Shown here: positions 1 to 5,828 of the stretch, one piece after another | Layout of the letters: each line of letters starts with the position of its first letter | Numbering within the stretch: position 1 is the first letter of the stretch | Source: an uncultured Eubacteriales bacterium | GTDB taxonomy: Bacteria > Bacillota > Clostridia > Oscillospirales > CAG-382 | Length of the DNA: 7,197 nt | Assembly: GCA_934502885.1 (NCBI GenBank) | Contig: CAKSUT010000032.1 | Coordinates: forward strand, 1-7,197 | Direction of reading: 5' to 3' | The notes under the pieces: generated by a model | Told to the model about the DNA's origin: nothing | What the model saw: only the letters and a program-made list of their open reading frames with translations | Database searches by the model: none | Position numbers and translations under genes: made by a program

Positions 1-51
1 GTTCTACGGTTAATTTTTTGCGCTCAATTGTGTTAAGATTTTGCTAAGATT
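1..51. repeat. Left copy of 51-base terminal inverted repeat
   Basis: These 51 bases are the exact reverse complement of 7147-7197; the match stops abruptly at base 52. The inner part carries a tandem TAAGATT (34-40 and 45-51), an 11-base period that matches the half-site spacing typical of OmpR/PhoB-family response regulator boxes. The sequence is AT-rich and has no coding potential. Because it lies exactly at both contig ends and reads outward identically, the simplest inference is a repeat at which assembly stopped. A genuine inverted repeat flanking the segment is also possible. Confidence 0.9.
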
Positions 52-197
52 CGCTGTAAATTGCATTTATGATACAAGCACTCTCCGAGGCGCATATCTG
101 ATCTCAACCTCCGTGTGCAAAATCTCATCAAGCCGCGGCTTCTGTACTCTTTATTTCGTCACAAATACGTCTGAAAATGTTAATTCTCCGAAAACGC

Positions 198-235
198 AAA
201 AGCTCCGAGGCGCATTGCGCGCTTCGGAGCTTTTT
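198..235 (-). terminator. Strong hairpin terminator downstream of tRNA-Arg, possibly bidirectional
   Basis: The left arm at 198-213 pairs with the right arm at 219-234 through 16 positions, with one G-T wobble and a five-base ATTGC loop. The core is AGCTCCGA/TCGGAGCT followed by GCGC/GCGC. On the - strand the stem is followed by a short T run that continues the arm. It lies about 40 bases past the 3' end of the tRNA, which fits termination of the tRNA transcript. The + strand also has five Ts at 231-235, so it could stop transcription both ways. Confidence 0.8.
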
Positions 236-273
236 GTCGGCACAAATACAAGTGGTTCGACTTTAATTACATT

Positions 274-350
274 TGGCCTGCCTGACAGGATTCGAACCTG
301 CGACCTACAGAGTCGGAGTCTGTCGCTCTATCCAGCTGGGCTACAGGCAG
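274..350 (-). tRNA. tRNA-Arg (anticodon CCG), CCA encoded
   Basis: Read on the - strand from 350 to 274, this is a 77-base cloverleaf. The acceptor arms CTGCCTG (350-344) and CAGGCAG (284-278) pair fully, followed by discriminator G (277) and an encoded CCA (276-274). The D arm contains AGCTGGATA. The anticodon stem is ACAGA/TCTGT with loop CTCCGAC, which places anticodon CCG at 316-314 and reads codon CGG (arginine). The T arm contains the standard GGTTCGAATCC. The D stem has one C-A mismatch. An encoded CCA is usual in Bacillota. The 3' end of a tRNA is a common integration site, but I see no duplicated tRNA 3' end elsewhere in the window. Confidence 0.96.
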
Positions 351-358
351 ATATCGGC

Positions 359-377
359 GCACGGAAAAGCTCCGTGC
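359..377. other. Small perfect hairpin just upstream of the tRNA 5' end
   Basis: GCACGGA (359-365) and TCCGTGC (371-377) form a 7-base-pair stem with loop AAAGC. It ends 9 bases from the mature 5' end of the tRNA, inside its presumed leader. It could be a processing-related leader structure. It lacks a T tract on the + strand, so it is a poor terminator there. Role unknown. Confidence 0.5.
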
Positions 378-402
378 AACAAGTTATATTTTAACACGGA
401 AT

Positions 403-430
403 ATTATAGAATTAAAGACTTAATTGAAAA
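403..430 (-). promoter_or_regulatory. Putative promoter for tRNA-Arg
   Basis: On the - strand a perfect TATAAT lies at 408-403, with TTTTCA (430-425) 16 bases upstream; that hexamer matches TTGACA at four of six positions. This predicts a leader of roughly 45 bases before the tRNA. The stretch is very AT-rich, so chance matches are likely and the call is moderate. Confidence 0.45.
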
Positions 431-545
431 AAATATGATAATTTTGTTCATCTCGACTTCCTGATGTTGTCTGCGTGCGCTTTGTCCGCGGAATTGTAAC
501 CGCCGTTTTTAATCGCAATAAAATTGCCTTGATTTTAAAAAGGTG

Positions 546-574
546 TTGATAATTTCTCTTGTTTGTGATATACT
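546..574 (+). promoter_or_regulatory. Sigma-A type promoter of the toxin-antitoxin operon
   Basis: TTGATA (546-551) and TATACT (569-574) are separated by exactly 17 bases, and each matches its consensus at five of six positions. A TG one base before the -10 gives an extended -10 element. The antitoxin ATG follows at 625, so the leader should be about 45 bases. Confidence 0.8.
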
Positions 575-580
575 ATATGT

Positions 581-598
581 GTAATACAAAGTAATACA
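581..598 (+). promoter_or_regulatory. Tandem GTAATACA repeat, probable antitoxin operator
   Basis: GTAATACA occurs at 581-588 and again at 591-598, a 10-base repeat period that places both copies on one face of the DNA. It covers the expected transcription start and lies just before the ribosome binding site of the ribbon-helix-helix antitoxin. Antitoxins of this class usually bind short tandem sites over their own promoter, alone or with toxin, to repress the operon. The repeat is seen directly; the operator role is inferred. Confidence 0.65.
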
Positions 599-624
599 TT
601 TATGCCTTGAAAGGGGAATGCGTT

Positions 625-846
625 ATGACAATATCGTTAAGACTAAACGATGAGGACACACGGCTCATAAAAAAGTATGCGGAATTGAAAAATCAAACGG
701 TGTCCGAGGTAATCCGTGCGGCTGTCCTCGAGAAAATAGAGGACGAATATGCCCTTCAAGCGTACGCCGAAGCGTTAAAGGAATACAAGGACGATACTGT
801 CACCTATTCGCTTGAAGAGGTCGAGAAGGAGCTTGGACTTAAATGA
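625..846 (+). CDS. RelB-like ribbon-helix-helix antitoxin (DUF6290-type)
   Basis: A 73-residue protein that should neutralise the downstream toxin and repress the operon in the cytoplasm. The N-terminus TISLRLNDED gives the beta strand of a ribbon-helix-helix fold. It is followed by helix KKYAELKN, the turn TVSEVIR and a long helix to about residue 50. The C-terminal tail, including YSLEEVEKELGLK, is the type that wraps around RelE-like toxins. I chose ATG 625 because AAGGGG (611-616) sits 8 bases upstream; the in-frame TTG at 607 would place that site inside the gene. The stop overlaps the toxin start by ATGA, implying translational coupling. I recognise the family from its N-terminal pattern and C-terminal tail. 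The exact family name is less certain than the antitoxin role. Confidence 0.88.
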   Translation: MTISLRLNDEDTRLIKKYAELKNQTVSEVIRAAVLEKIEDEYALQAYAEALKEYKDDTVTYSLEEVEKELGLK

Positions 847-1112
847 GCTACAGAGTGGAGTTTTCCAAAGCCGCATTGAAGCAATTGAAAAAGCTTGACC
901 GCACAACCGCCGCTTTCATCCTCGGGTGGGTTCGCAAGAACCTCGAAGGCTGTGAGAAACCTCGTATTCACGGAAAGGAACTCACCGCAAACCGAAGCGG
1001 AGAGTGGCGTTACAGGGTCGGAGACTATCGCCTTATTGCGGAAATTAACGACGGAGAAGTTATAATACTTGTCCTCAGAGTCGGTCACAGGTGTGACGTG
1101 TATGATAATTGA
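843..1112 (+). CDS. RelE/ParE-superfamily toxin (RelE/YoeB-like mRNA interferase)
   Basis: An 89-residue protein, the normal size for a RelE-type toxin. Family members cut mRNA in the ribosomal A site. The sequence shows the expected order: YRVEFSKAALKQLKKLD at the N-terminus, a helical segment to about residue 36, HGKEL (43-47), WRYRVGDYRLIA (55-66) and VLRVGHRCDVYDN (77-89). Basic residues K45, R56, R58, R63, R79 and R83, with H82 and Y87, sit where RelE/YoeB proteins carry catalytic and RNA-binding residues, so the toxin looks intact. It starts inside the antitoxin stop codon and has no separate promoter. A gyrase-targeting ParE activity cannot be excluded from sequence alone, but the intact C-terminal RVGHR..VY pattern favours RNA cleavage. 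Confidence 0.9.
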   Translation: MSYRVEFSKAALKQLKKLDRTTAAFILGWVRKNLEGCEKPRIHGKELTANRSGEWRYRVGDYRLIAEINDGEVIILVLRVGHRCDVYDN

Positions 1113-1124
1113 AAGCCGTTCTTT

Positions 1125-1158
1125 AGCCGAGAGCCTTAAACTCCCGGCTTTTATTTTT
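1125..1158 (+). terminator. Intrinsic terminator of the toxin-antitoxin operon
   Basis: The stem AGCCG-A-GAG pairs with CTC-C-CGGCT (one A/C mismatch) around a seven-base CCTTAAA loop and is followed by TTTATTTTT. It starts 13 bases after the toxin stop codon, so the operon is a closed two-gene unit. Confidence 0.8.
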
Positions 1159-1224
1159 GCGCTTAAAAACATGATCCTCCTCTCGCGATTCTATTCGTGT
1201 CCAGCCTCTCCGATATCGTTATTC

Positions 1225-1324
1225 TGTACAAAATACATCACCCTGAATTGTACATATTGTCATATGGCTGTATTAATTGTACAAATTAGTACAGGTCGGA
1301 CGGCAAATTGAGCAGATTTGTACA
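1225..1324 (+). promoter_or_regulatory. Cluster of TGTACA boxes upstream of the SLH/beta-helix gene
   Basis: The palindrome TGTACA occurs at 1225-1230, 1249-1254, 1278-1283 and 1319-1324, with a variant AGTACA at 1288-1293. The last box directly abuts the -35 hexamer of the promoter. Flanks are AT-rich and partly alike, for example AATTGTACA at 1247-1254 and 1276-1283. Four perfect copies in 100 bases is far above chance; I saw only two others in the rest of the window (4818-4823 inside a gene and 7049-7054). This is probably an array of binding sites for an unidentified regulator. The remainder of 1160-1420 contains no gene that I can support. Confidence 0.6.
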
Positions 1325-1353
1325 TTGACAAATAATCCTGTATCATATATAAT
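1325..1353 (+). promoter_or_regulatory. Perfect consensus sigma-A promoter
   Basis: TTGACA (1325-1330) and TATAAT (1348-1353) are both perfect and separated by exactly 17 bases. Transcription should start near 1360, giving a leader of about 60 bases. That leader contains a small GCGGC-TGACG-GCCGC hairpin (1371-1385). AAAGGAAGG (1407-1415) is a strong ribosome binding site 5 bases before the ATG. A promoter this strong suggests high expression unless a regulator represses it. Confidence 0.92.
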
Positions 1354-1420
1354 TTACGTGTAGAGGCAAAGCGGCTGACGGCCGCAAACGGAAACTCTTA
1401 ATCAAGAAAGGAAGGTCTTA

Positions 1421-4400
1421 ATGAAAAAAAACATGAAGCTCGCGGCATTTCTCCTTGCCGTGACAACACTTCTCACAACCGCATTCTTTGTGTCTGCGGC
1501 CGACGCCTACGAACCCGAGATAGGGGATGGCTACGTCACTTTCGACTACAGCCGTGTATTCACCTCTATCTGCGACAATAAAAAGTCCGCAAAGGTTGAA
1601 AAGGACGTCGCATTTGAGGGTAAAACCGCAATTAAGGTAACTCCCACACCCGATATCAACGACGCAGGCTGGATTAACCTCGACGGCGGCGGAGAGATGT
1701 CGAAATCCAAACTCGTAACTCTTCCCGACTATAAGTACGTAACCATTGAGTACTATTACGACACAAAATCCCCGAAGTACGACGGCAACCTTGCATTCAG
1801 ATACCTCGGCACAGGACTGGGCGGCAAGGTCGTTGAGGTTGCGTCTGCGGAGAAAATAGTTGTAGGTGCATGGGCGACGGCAACCTTTGACTTCGGCGGA
1901 AAGATTGAAGATAAGGTAAATTCCGAAATCGGATACCTCACACAGACTCATTTTCTCCCCTTTGGCAAAACAAACCCCACGGTGTTTACTTCCGAGGATG
2001 TTCTATATGTTTCGAAGATAACCTTCAGCAAGAATAATCCCGAGGCGGATAAGCCGCATGAAGTTGAGTTTACAAAGGGCAACCCCGATGCCGAGGGCGA
2101 CGCTCCCGGGAAGCTCTCTCTCAAGGCGGGTGAAAAGTTCAAGCTCCCCGAATGTCCGTTTACTCTCAGCTACGGCGATTTTTCCGGCTGGAATCTCGGA
2201 GGCGGCGAGTTCGGAAAGCCCGGCGATGAGGTCACGATGGGCGAAACGCCTATGACCATAGCCGCCGTTTGGAAGGAAAGATACGATTATCCCGAGTATG
2301 CTATACTCGAATTCTGCGACTACCAGAACGGCATAGTTGACAACAACGACACCGCAGCTGTGTTTGAGAACGTTGTCGAGGACGGCAAAAATGCGGTAAA
2401 GTTTATGCCTAATATCTCATCTGCAGCAGGACGTATAACCTTCGAGGGCTACAGATACCGGGGCGCCATGATAGAACTCGGATACTATAAGTGGCTTACA
2501 ATCGAATATAAGTACATTTCCGAAAAGCCCGTATCTCCCAAAATGCAGATAGGCATTCTGAACGGGGGACTCACAGGTTCATACAGCAGGGAGTCCGAGG
2601 AAACAATAGTAACCGATAAGTGGAGCTATGCAACGTTCGATCTTACCGGCACCGTTCCCGATCTTACAAAACCTCAGCACTTCCTCGTACAAATGCACAT
2701 GAGACCGTTCGGATTAAGTGTGAAGCCGTCCGAGCTTGACAAGAACGACACGATGTATATTGCGAGTCTTGTTTTTTCGGCAGACAAGCCCGCATTCGGT
2801 GAGCATGAGCCTTATATGACAGGATACTCCGACGGCACCTTCAAGCCCAACAAGACGATAACGAGAGCGGAAGCCTGCACGGTTGTCGCAAGACTTCTCG
2901 AAGCCGAAGACAAGATAACCGGCACACCGTCCTTCACAGACGTTGCTGCTGACAAGTGGTATGCAAAGTATATCGGCTTCTGCGAGGAGAAGGGGCTCCT
3001 TAAGTCCTACAGCGGCGCCTTCCTCCCGGATCAGGCTATAACAAGAGCCGAGTTTGCCGAGCTTGTTTACAATATGGAACTCGTTTCGGCTACAGACAAG
3101 GAGATTAAGTTTACCGATGTTGCGGAGACTCATCCGAAGTATGCCGCAATCAAAGCAGCCGCTTCCGCAGGACTTATCACAGGCTATGCAGACGGCACAT
3201 TCCTCCCCGACAGAACAATAACGCGTGCGCAGGCTGTTACTGTTATTAACCGTGCAAGAGGCACGTCAAAGACGGCAAGCGCACTTTCCTCCGATTACAA
3301 ATCCGCTTTCAGCGATGTTGATTCCTCCTACTGGGCGTACGCCGACATCGCTGAGGCTTCCACAAAACACAGCTGTTTTGCAGGAGCATGGGTGGGTGCA
3401 AAGTCCTCGTCCGGAGGCGGTGAAAACGAAGACGATACCGGTATCGACTACGCGGCAGGCAACGCAAAGGTTGCGGAGCTTGACAAGCTCTCCGAGGAGA
3501 GAATAAAGGCTATACGTGCAACTAAGTCCGAGCATCCCGAAATCACGGGTAAAACTTACTATGTTTCCCCGAACGGAGATGATACCAAGGATGGACTCAC
3601 ACCCGCAACCGCATGGAAAACAATGAAAAAGGTGAATACCTTAGCGCTTACAAGCGGTGGCGTAGGCGTATTGTTTGAAAGAGGCGGAGTTTGGAGAGAG
3701 AGACTTTATGCTCAGGGAGGAATTACGTACTCCGCATACGGCGAAGGTGACAAGCCGAAGCTTTACGGTTCTCCGGAAAACGGTGCGGACGCTTCCAAGT
3801 GGACACTCATAAGCGAAAACAAAGAAAGCGGTGCGAAGATCTGGAAATACTCCAACGAGGGTATGGTTGACGTCGGCAATATCGTATTTGACGGAAAATC
3901 ATATGCACGCAAGACGAACCCCAGATATGTAGACGGTAAGTTCATGTTCGACAAGAACACCGCATTTGAGATTGAAAAGCACCTTGATACCGATCTCACG
4001 TTCTTCCACAAGGCTGATTCCAAGCTTAACGGAAGCAATGTGCCGGATACAGGGGCAACGGGAGCAATATACCTGCGCTGTGATAAGGGCAACCCCGGTG
4101 ATCTTTACAATGAGATTGAGTTCAGCACGAGAGGAAATGTCGTTTCGATACGCGGCAACGGCGTGACAATTGACAACCTCTGTATTATGTACGGAGGAAG
4201 TCACGGCGTTGGTTCGGGCACCGTAAAAGATCTTACGGTCAGAAATTGCGAGATAGGCTGGATAGGCGGCTCGTTCCAGAGTTATAACTCAAGCACCGGT
4301 GTGCCCACACGCTTCGGAAACGGTGTTGAGGTATACGGTGGTTGTGACGGATATACGGTTAAAAACTGCTACATTTGGCAGAATTACGATGCCGGCGTTA

Positions 4401-4933
4401 CACATCAGTTCAGCTCCAGAGAGACACGAGAATGTATCATGGATAATGTTACCTACAGCGGAAACCTTATTGAGGACTGCGTATACAGCATAGAATACTT
4501 CCTCAGTTCGGCATCCGATAATGCTGTCAAGAGAAGCGGTAAAAATATTCTTTTTGAGGATAATATACTTCGACGCGCAGGTTACGGTTTCGGTTCGACC
4601 CGACCCGATGGCAATGTTCAGTGTCACATCAGAGCGTGGACATCGAGCAATCCCTTCGAGAACTACGTCATTAAGAACAATTACTTTGACAGAAGCACAT
4701 GGGGGCTTATTCAGGTGACAGCCGCTTATAAGGCATGGTTTCCAAAGATGGAGGGCAACACCTTCATTCAGGGCTACGGCAACAATCTTGCACAGTACGG
4801 TATCGTTGAGGGTACAATGTACAAAATGTATGCCAACGCAGAAAAAACCATAAAGGAAACCTTCGGCGACGCTGATGCAAAGGTATTGTTTGTTGAAAGA
4901 ATTCCCGAATATAAGTTTTCGCCCGAAAACTGA
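1421..4933 (+). CDS. Secreted SLH-domain protein with C-terminal right-handed beta-helix (putative surface glycan-active enzyme)
   Basis: A 1170-residue exported protein. Residues 1-29 are a signal peptide: K-rich start, hydrophobic core to about 24, and cleavage after VSA or ADA. Residues 35-205 and 290-457 are two divergent copies of a beta-sandwich-like module; both share a DYKYVTIEY/YYKWLTIEY strand, an ATFDFGG/ATFDLTG strand and a HxRPFG-like segment (LPFG in the first). Between them, about 215-284, is an InlB/Listeria-Bacteroides type repeat with GW (W257) and a closing AAVW. Residues 462-655 are SLH repeats in the permuted form half-full-full-half: TRAE at 481-484 and 541-544, TRAQ at 601-604, and FTDV/FSDV starts at 505, 564 and 630. 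After a GGGENEDD linker and a short helix, residues 712-1170 begin with YYVSPNGDD and continue as a parallel beta-helix with N/G-rich coils, clearest at about 905-1120. SLH repeats usually bind pyruvylated cell wall polymers. Helices of this kind occur in polysaccharide lyases and related enzymes. Substrate and catalysis are not identifiable. Confidence 0.9.
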   Translation: MKKNMKLAAFLLAVTTLLTTAFFVSAADAYEPEIGDGYVTFDYSRVFTSICDNKKSAKVEKDVAFEGKTAIKVTPTPDINDAGWINLDGGGEMSKSKLVTLPDYKYVTIEYYYDTKSPKYDGNLAFRYLGTGLGGKVVEVASAEKIVVGAWATATFDFGGKIEDKVNSEIGYLTQTHFLPFGKTNPTVFTSEDVLYVSKITFSKNNPEADKPHEVEFTKGNPDAEGDAPGKLSLKAGEKFKLPECPFTLSYGDFSGWNLGGGEFGKPGDEVTMGETPMTIAAVWKERYDYPEYAILEFCDYQNGIVDNNDTAAVFENVVEDGKNAVKFMPNISSAAGRITFEGYRYRGAMIELGYYKWLTIEYKYISEKPVSPKMQIGILNGGLTGSYSRESEETIVTDKWSYATFDLTGTVPDLTKPQHFLVQMHMRPFGLSVKPSELDKNDTMYIASLVFSADKPAFGEHEPYMTGYSDGTFKPNKTITRAEACTVVARLLEAEDKITGTPSFTDVAADKWYAKYIGFCEEKGLLKSYSGAFLPDQAITRAEFAELVYNMELVSATDKEIKFTDVAETHPKYAAIKAAASAGLITGYADGTFLPDRTITRAQAVTVINRARGTSKTASALSSDYKSAFSDVDSSYWAYADIAEASTKHSCFAGAWVGAKSSSGGGENEDDTGIDYAAGNAKVAELDKLSEERIKAIRATKSEHPEITGKTYYVSPNGDDTKDGLTPATAWKTMKKVNTLALTSGGVGVLFERGGVWRERLYAQGGITYSAYGEGDKPKLYGSPENGADASKWTLISENKESGAKIWKYSNEGMVDVGNIVFDGKSYARKTNPRYVDGKFMFDKNTAFEIEKHLDTDLTFFHKADSKLNGSNVPDTGATGAIYLRCDKGNPGDLYNEIEFSTRGNVVSIRGNGVTIDNLCIMYGGSHGVGSGTVKDLTVRNCEIGWIGGSFQSYNSSTGVPTRFGNGVEVYGGCDGYTVKNCYIWQNYDAGVTHQFSSRETRECIMDNVTYSGNLIEDCVYSIEYFLSSASDNAVKRSGKNILFEDNILRRAGYGFGSTRPDGNVQCHIRAWTSSNPFENYVIKNNYFDRSTWGLIQVTAAYKAWFPKMEGNTFIQGYGNNLAQYGIVEGTMYKMYANAEKTIKETFGDADAKVLFVERIPEYKFSPEN

Positions 4934-4934
4934 G

Positions 4935-4958
4935 CTGCGGTCTCTGACACCGCCGCAG
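4935..4958 (+). other. GC-rich hairpin directly after the SLH gene
   Basis: CTGCGG (4935-4940) can pair with CCGCAG (4953-4958); alternatively GCGGT (4937-4941) can pair with ACCGC (4949-4953). The structure starts one base after the stop codon and lacks a T tract. It may protect the mRNA 3' end or be incidental. Confidence 0.35.
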
Positions 4959-4974
4959 TGAGGTGAAATCGGAA

Positions 4975-5010
4975 AGGGAGAACGGATAAAACCGTTCTCC
5001 CTATTTTTTT
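4975..5010 (+). terminator. Strong intrinsic terminator of the SLH/beta-helix gene
   Basis: AGGGAGAACGG (4975-4985) and CCGTTCTCCCT (4992-5002) form a perfect 11-base-pair stem with loop ATAAAA, followed by A and seven Ts. It lies 42 bases after the stop and separates this gene from the methyltransferase. Confidence 0.95.
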
Positions 5011-5019
5011 ATAAAGCCG

Positions 5020-5048
5020 TGGAAATATTCACATTGCGGTGGTACAAT
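5020..5048 (+). promoter_or_regulatory. Putative methyltransferase promoter with shared TCACATT-CGG-GGTACAAT block
   Basis: A TACAAT -10 (5043-5048, five of six) has TGGAAA (5020-5025, four of six) 17 bases upstream. Bases 5029-5048 match 5769-5788 upstream of the lipoprotein gene at 18 of 20 positions. Conservation across the spacer, where sigma-A makes few contacts, suggests another sigma factor or a regulator. The leader to the ATG at 5143 is about 90 bases and contains alternative pairings: TTTCGC/GCGAAA (5069-5074 with 5086-5091) or CGCAT/ATGCG (5072-5076 with 5092-5096). Confidence 0.55.
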
Positions 5049-5142
5049 TAAACCGAACGCAGAAAGTCTTTCGCATACGAGTGAAGCGAAAATGCGGTTC
5101 TCGGTTATAACACATTACAGCCGGATTAAAGGAGTGACGGGT

Positions 5143-5754
5143 ATGTCGTTTTTTCAAAACACGTGTAAACCAAAGGGAATCGGCGGAAAGATAATGGTTA
5201 ATATGATGAATGTCGGTCATTCGTCTATGGCGAAGTGGGGATTTAAACACATTGACATAGCGGATAACGGCATATGCCTCGATATAGGATGCGGCGGCGG
5301 TTCAAATGTAAGGCGGCTGTTGAAAAAATGCCCCTGCGGCAAAGTAACCGGCATTGATTATTCCGAGGTCAGCGTGGAAAAATCACGTGAAGTCAATAAA
5401 GCAGAAATTTTGAATAAGCGCTGTAATATTTTGCAGGGGAACGTAATGGAGCTTCCTTTTGAAGATGAAACCTTTGATGTTGTAACCGCGTTTGAGACGA
5501 TATATTTCTGGTCCGATATCACCGAGGCGTTTAGGCAGGTGTACCGAGTCCTGAAAAAAGAAGGCATATTCATGATTTGCAACGAGTCGGGCGGAAAGAA
5601 TCCGAAAGACGAAAAATGGATCGATGTCATACAGGGAATGAGGATTTACTCACCCGAACAAATAAGAGAGTCCTTGGAGAGTGTCGGTTTTGAAAACACG
5701 GAAATCGACATTGACAAAAAAGGATGGATTTGCGCCGTTTGCAAAAAAGTGTAA
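5143..5754 (+). CDS. Class I SAM-dependent methyltransferase (Methyltransf_11 type)
   Basis: A 203-residue cytoplasmic enzyme expected to transfer a methyl group from S-adenosylmethionine to an unknown acceptor. Motif I LDIGCGGG (46-53) binds the cofactor; GIDYSE (70-75) supplies the acidic ribose-binding residue D72; GNVMELPFEDETFDVV (99-114) is the adenine-contact and motif II region; LKKEGIFMICNE (137-148) is the post-motif strand. YSPEQIRESLESVGF near 169-183 is the usual C-terminal lid-like element. I chose ATG 5143 because AAAGGAG (5128-5134) sits 8 bases before it; an upstream ATG at 5092 would add 17 residues of unlikely character and has no such site. The N-terminus MSFFQNTCKPKGIGGK recalls a family common in Clostridia whose substrate I do not know. 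The neighbours do not reveal the substrate. Confidence 0.9.
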   Translation: MSFFQNTCKPKGIGGKIMVNMMNVGHSSMAKWGFKHIDIADNGICLDIGCGGGSNVRRLLKKCPCGKVTGIDYSEVSVEKSREVNKAEILNKRCNILQGNVMELPFEDETFDVVTAFETIYFWSDITEAFRQVYRVLKKEGIFMICNESGGKNPKDEKWIDVIQGMRIYSPEQIRESLESVGFENTEIDIDKKGWICAVCKKV

Positions 5755-5759
5755 AAGCG

Positions 5760-5788
5760 CAGAAACGCTCACATTTCGGCGGTACAAT
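5760..5788 (+). promoter_or_regulatory. Putative lipoprotein promoter, second copy of shared block
   Basis: TACAAT (5783-5788) is preceded by TCACATTTCGGCGG (5769-5782). Together they match the methyltransferase upstream block at 18 of 20 bases. The -35 position at 17-base spacing (CAGAAA, 5760-5765) is poor for sigma-A but shares GAAA with the first copy. There is no terminator between the methyltransferase stop and this site, so read-through from upstream may add to expression. Confidence 0.5.
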
Positions 5789-5828
5789 AAATATATGAAA
5801 ACTTACGGTTTCGAGAGGGGGAATCGGT

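Noticed and set aside
130..141. 12-base palindrome AAGCCGCGGCTT
   Set aside because: There is no loop, no T tract and no related copy, so a function cannot be supported.
83..215. 13-base repeat CTCCGAGGCGCAT at 83-95 and 203-215
   Set aside because: The second copy is part of the tRNA terminator stem. A single pair of 13-base matches is not unusual in 7 kb, and the flanks differ.
274..350. tRNA as an attachment site for an integrated element
   Set aside because: There is no integrase and no duplicated tRNA 3' segment in the window.
41..394. 117-residue open frame over the tRNA region
   Set aside because: It runs through the terminal repeat, the terminator hairpin and the antisense of the tRNA, has no ribosome binding site, and shows no protein-like composition.
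488..510. Possible terminator GCGG...CCGC followed by TTTTT
   Set aside because: The stem has only four base pairs and an eight-base loop, too weak to call.
607..624. TTG start extending the antitoxin by six residues
   Set aside because: The AAGGGG ribosome binding site would lie inside the coding region; ATG at 625 has ideal spacing and matches the usual family N-terminus.
1418..1951. 177-residue - strand open frame opposite the SLH gene
   Set aside because: It is antisense to a well-supported coding region with a signal peptide and domains, and its composition is that of a shadow frame. The same applies to other reverse frames within the large gene.
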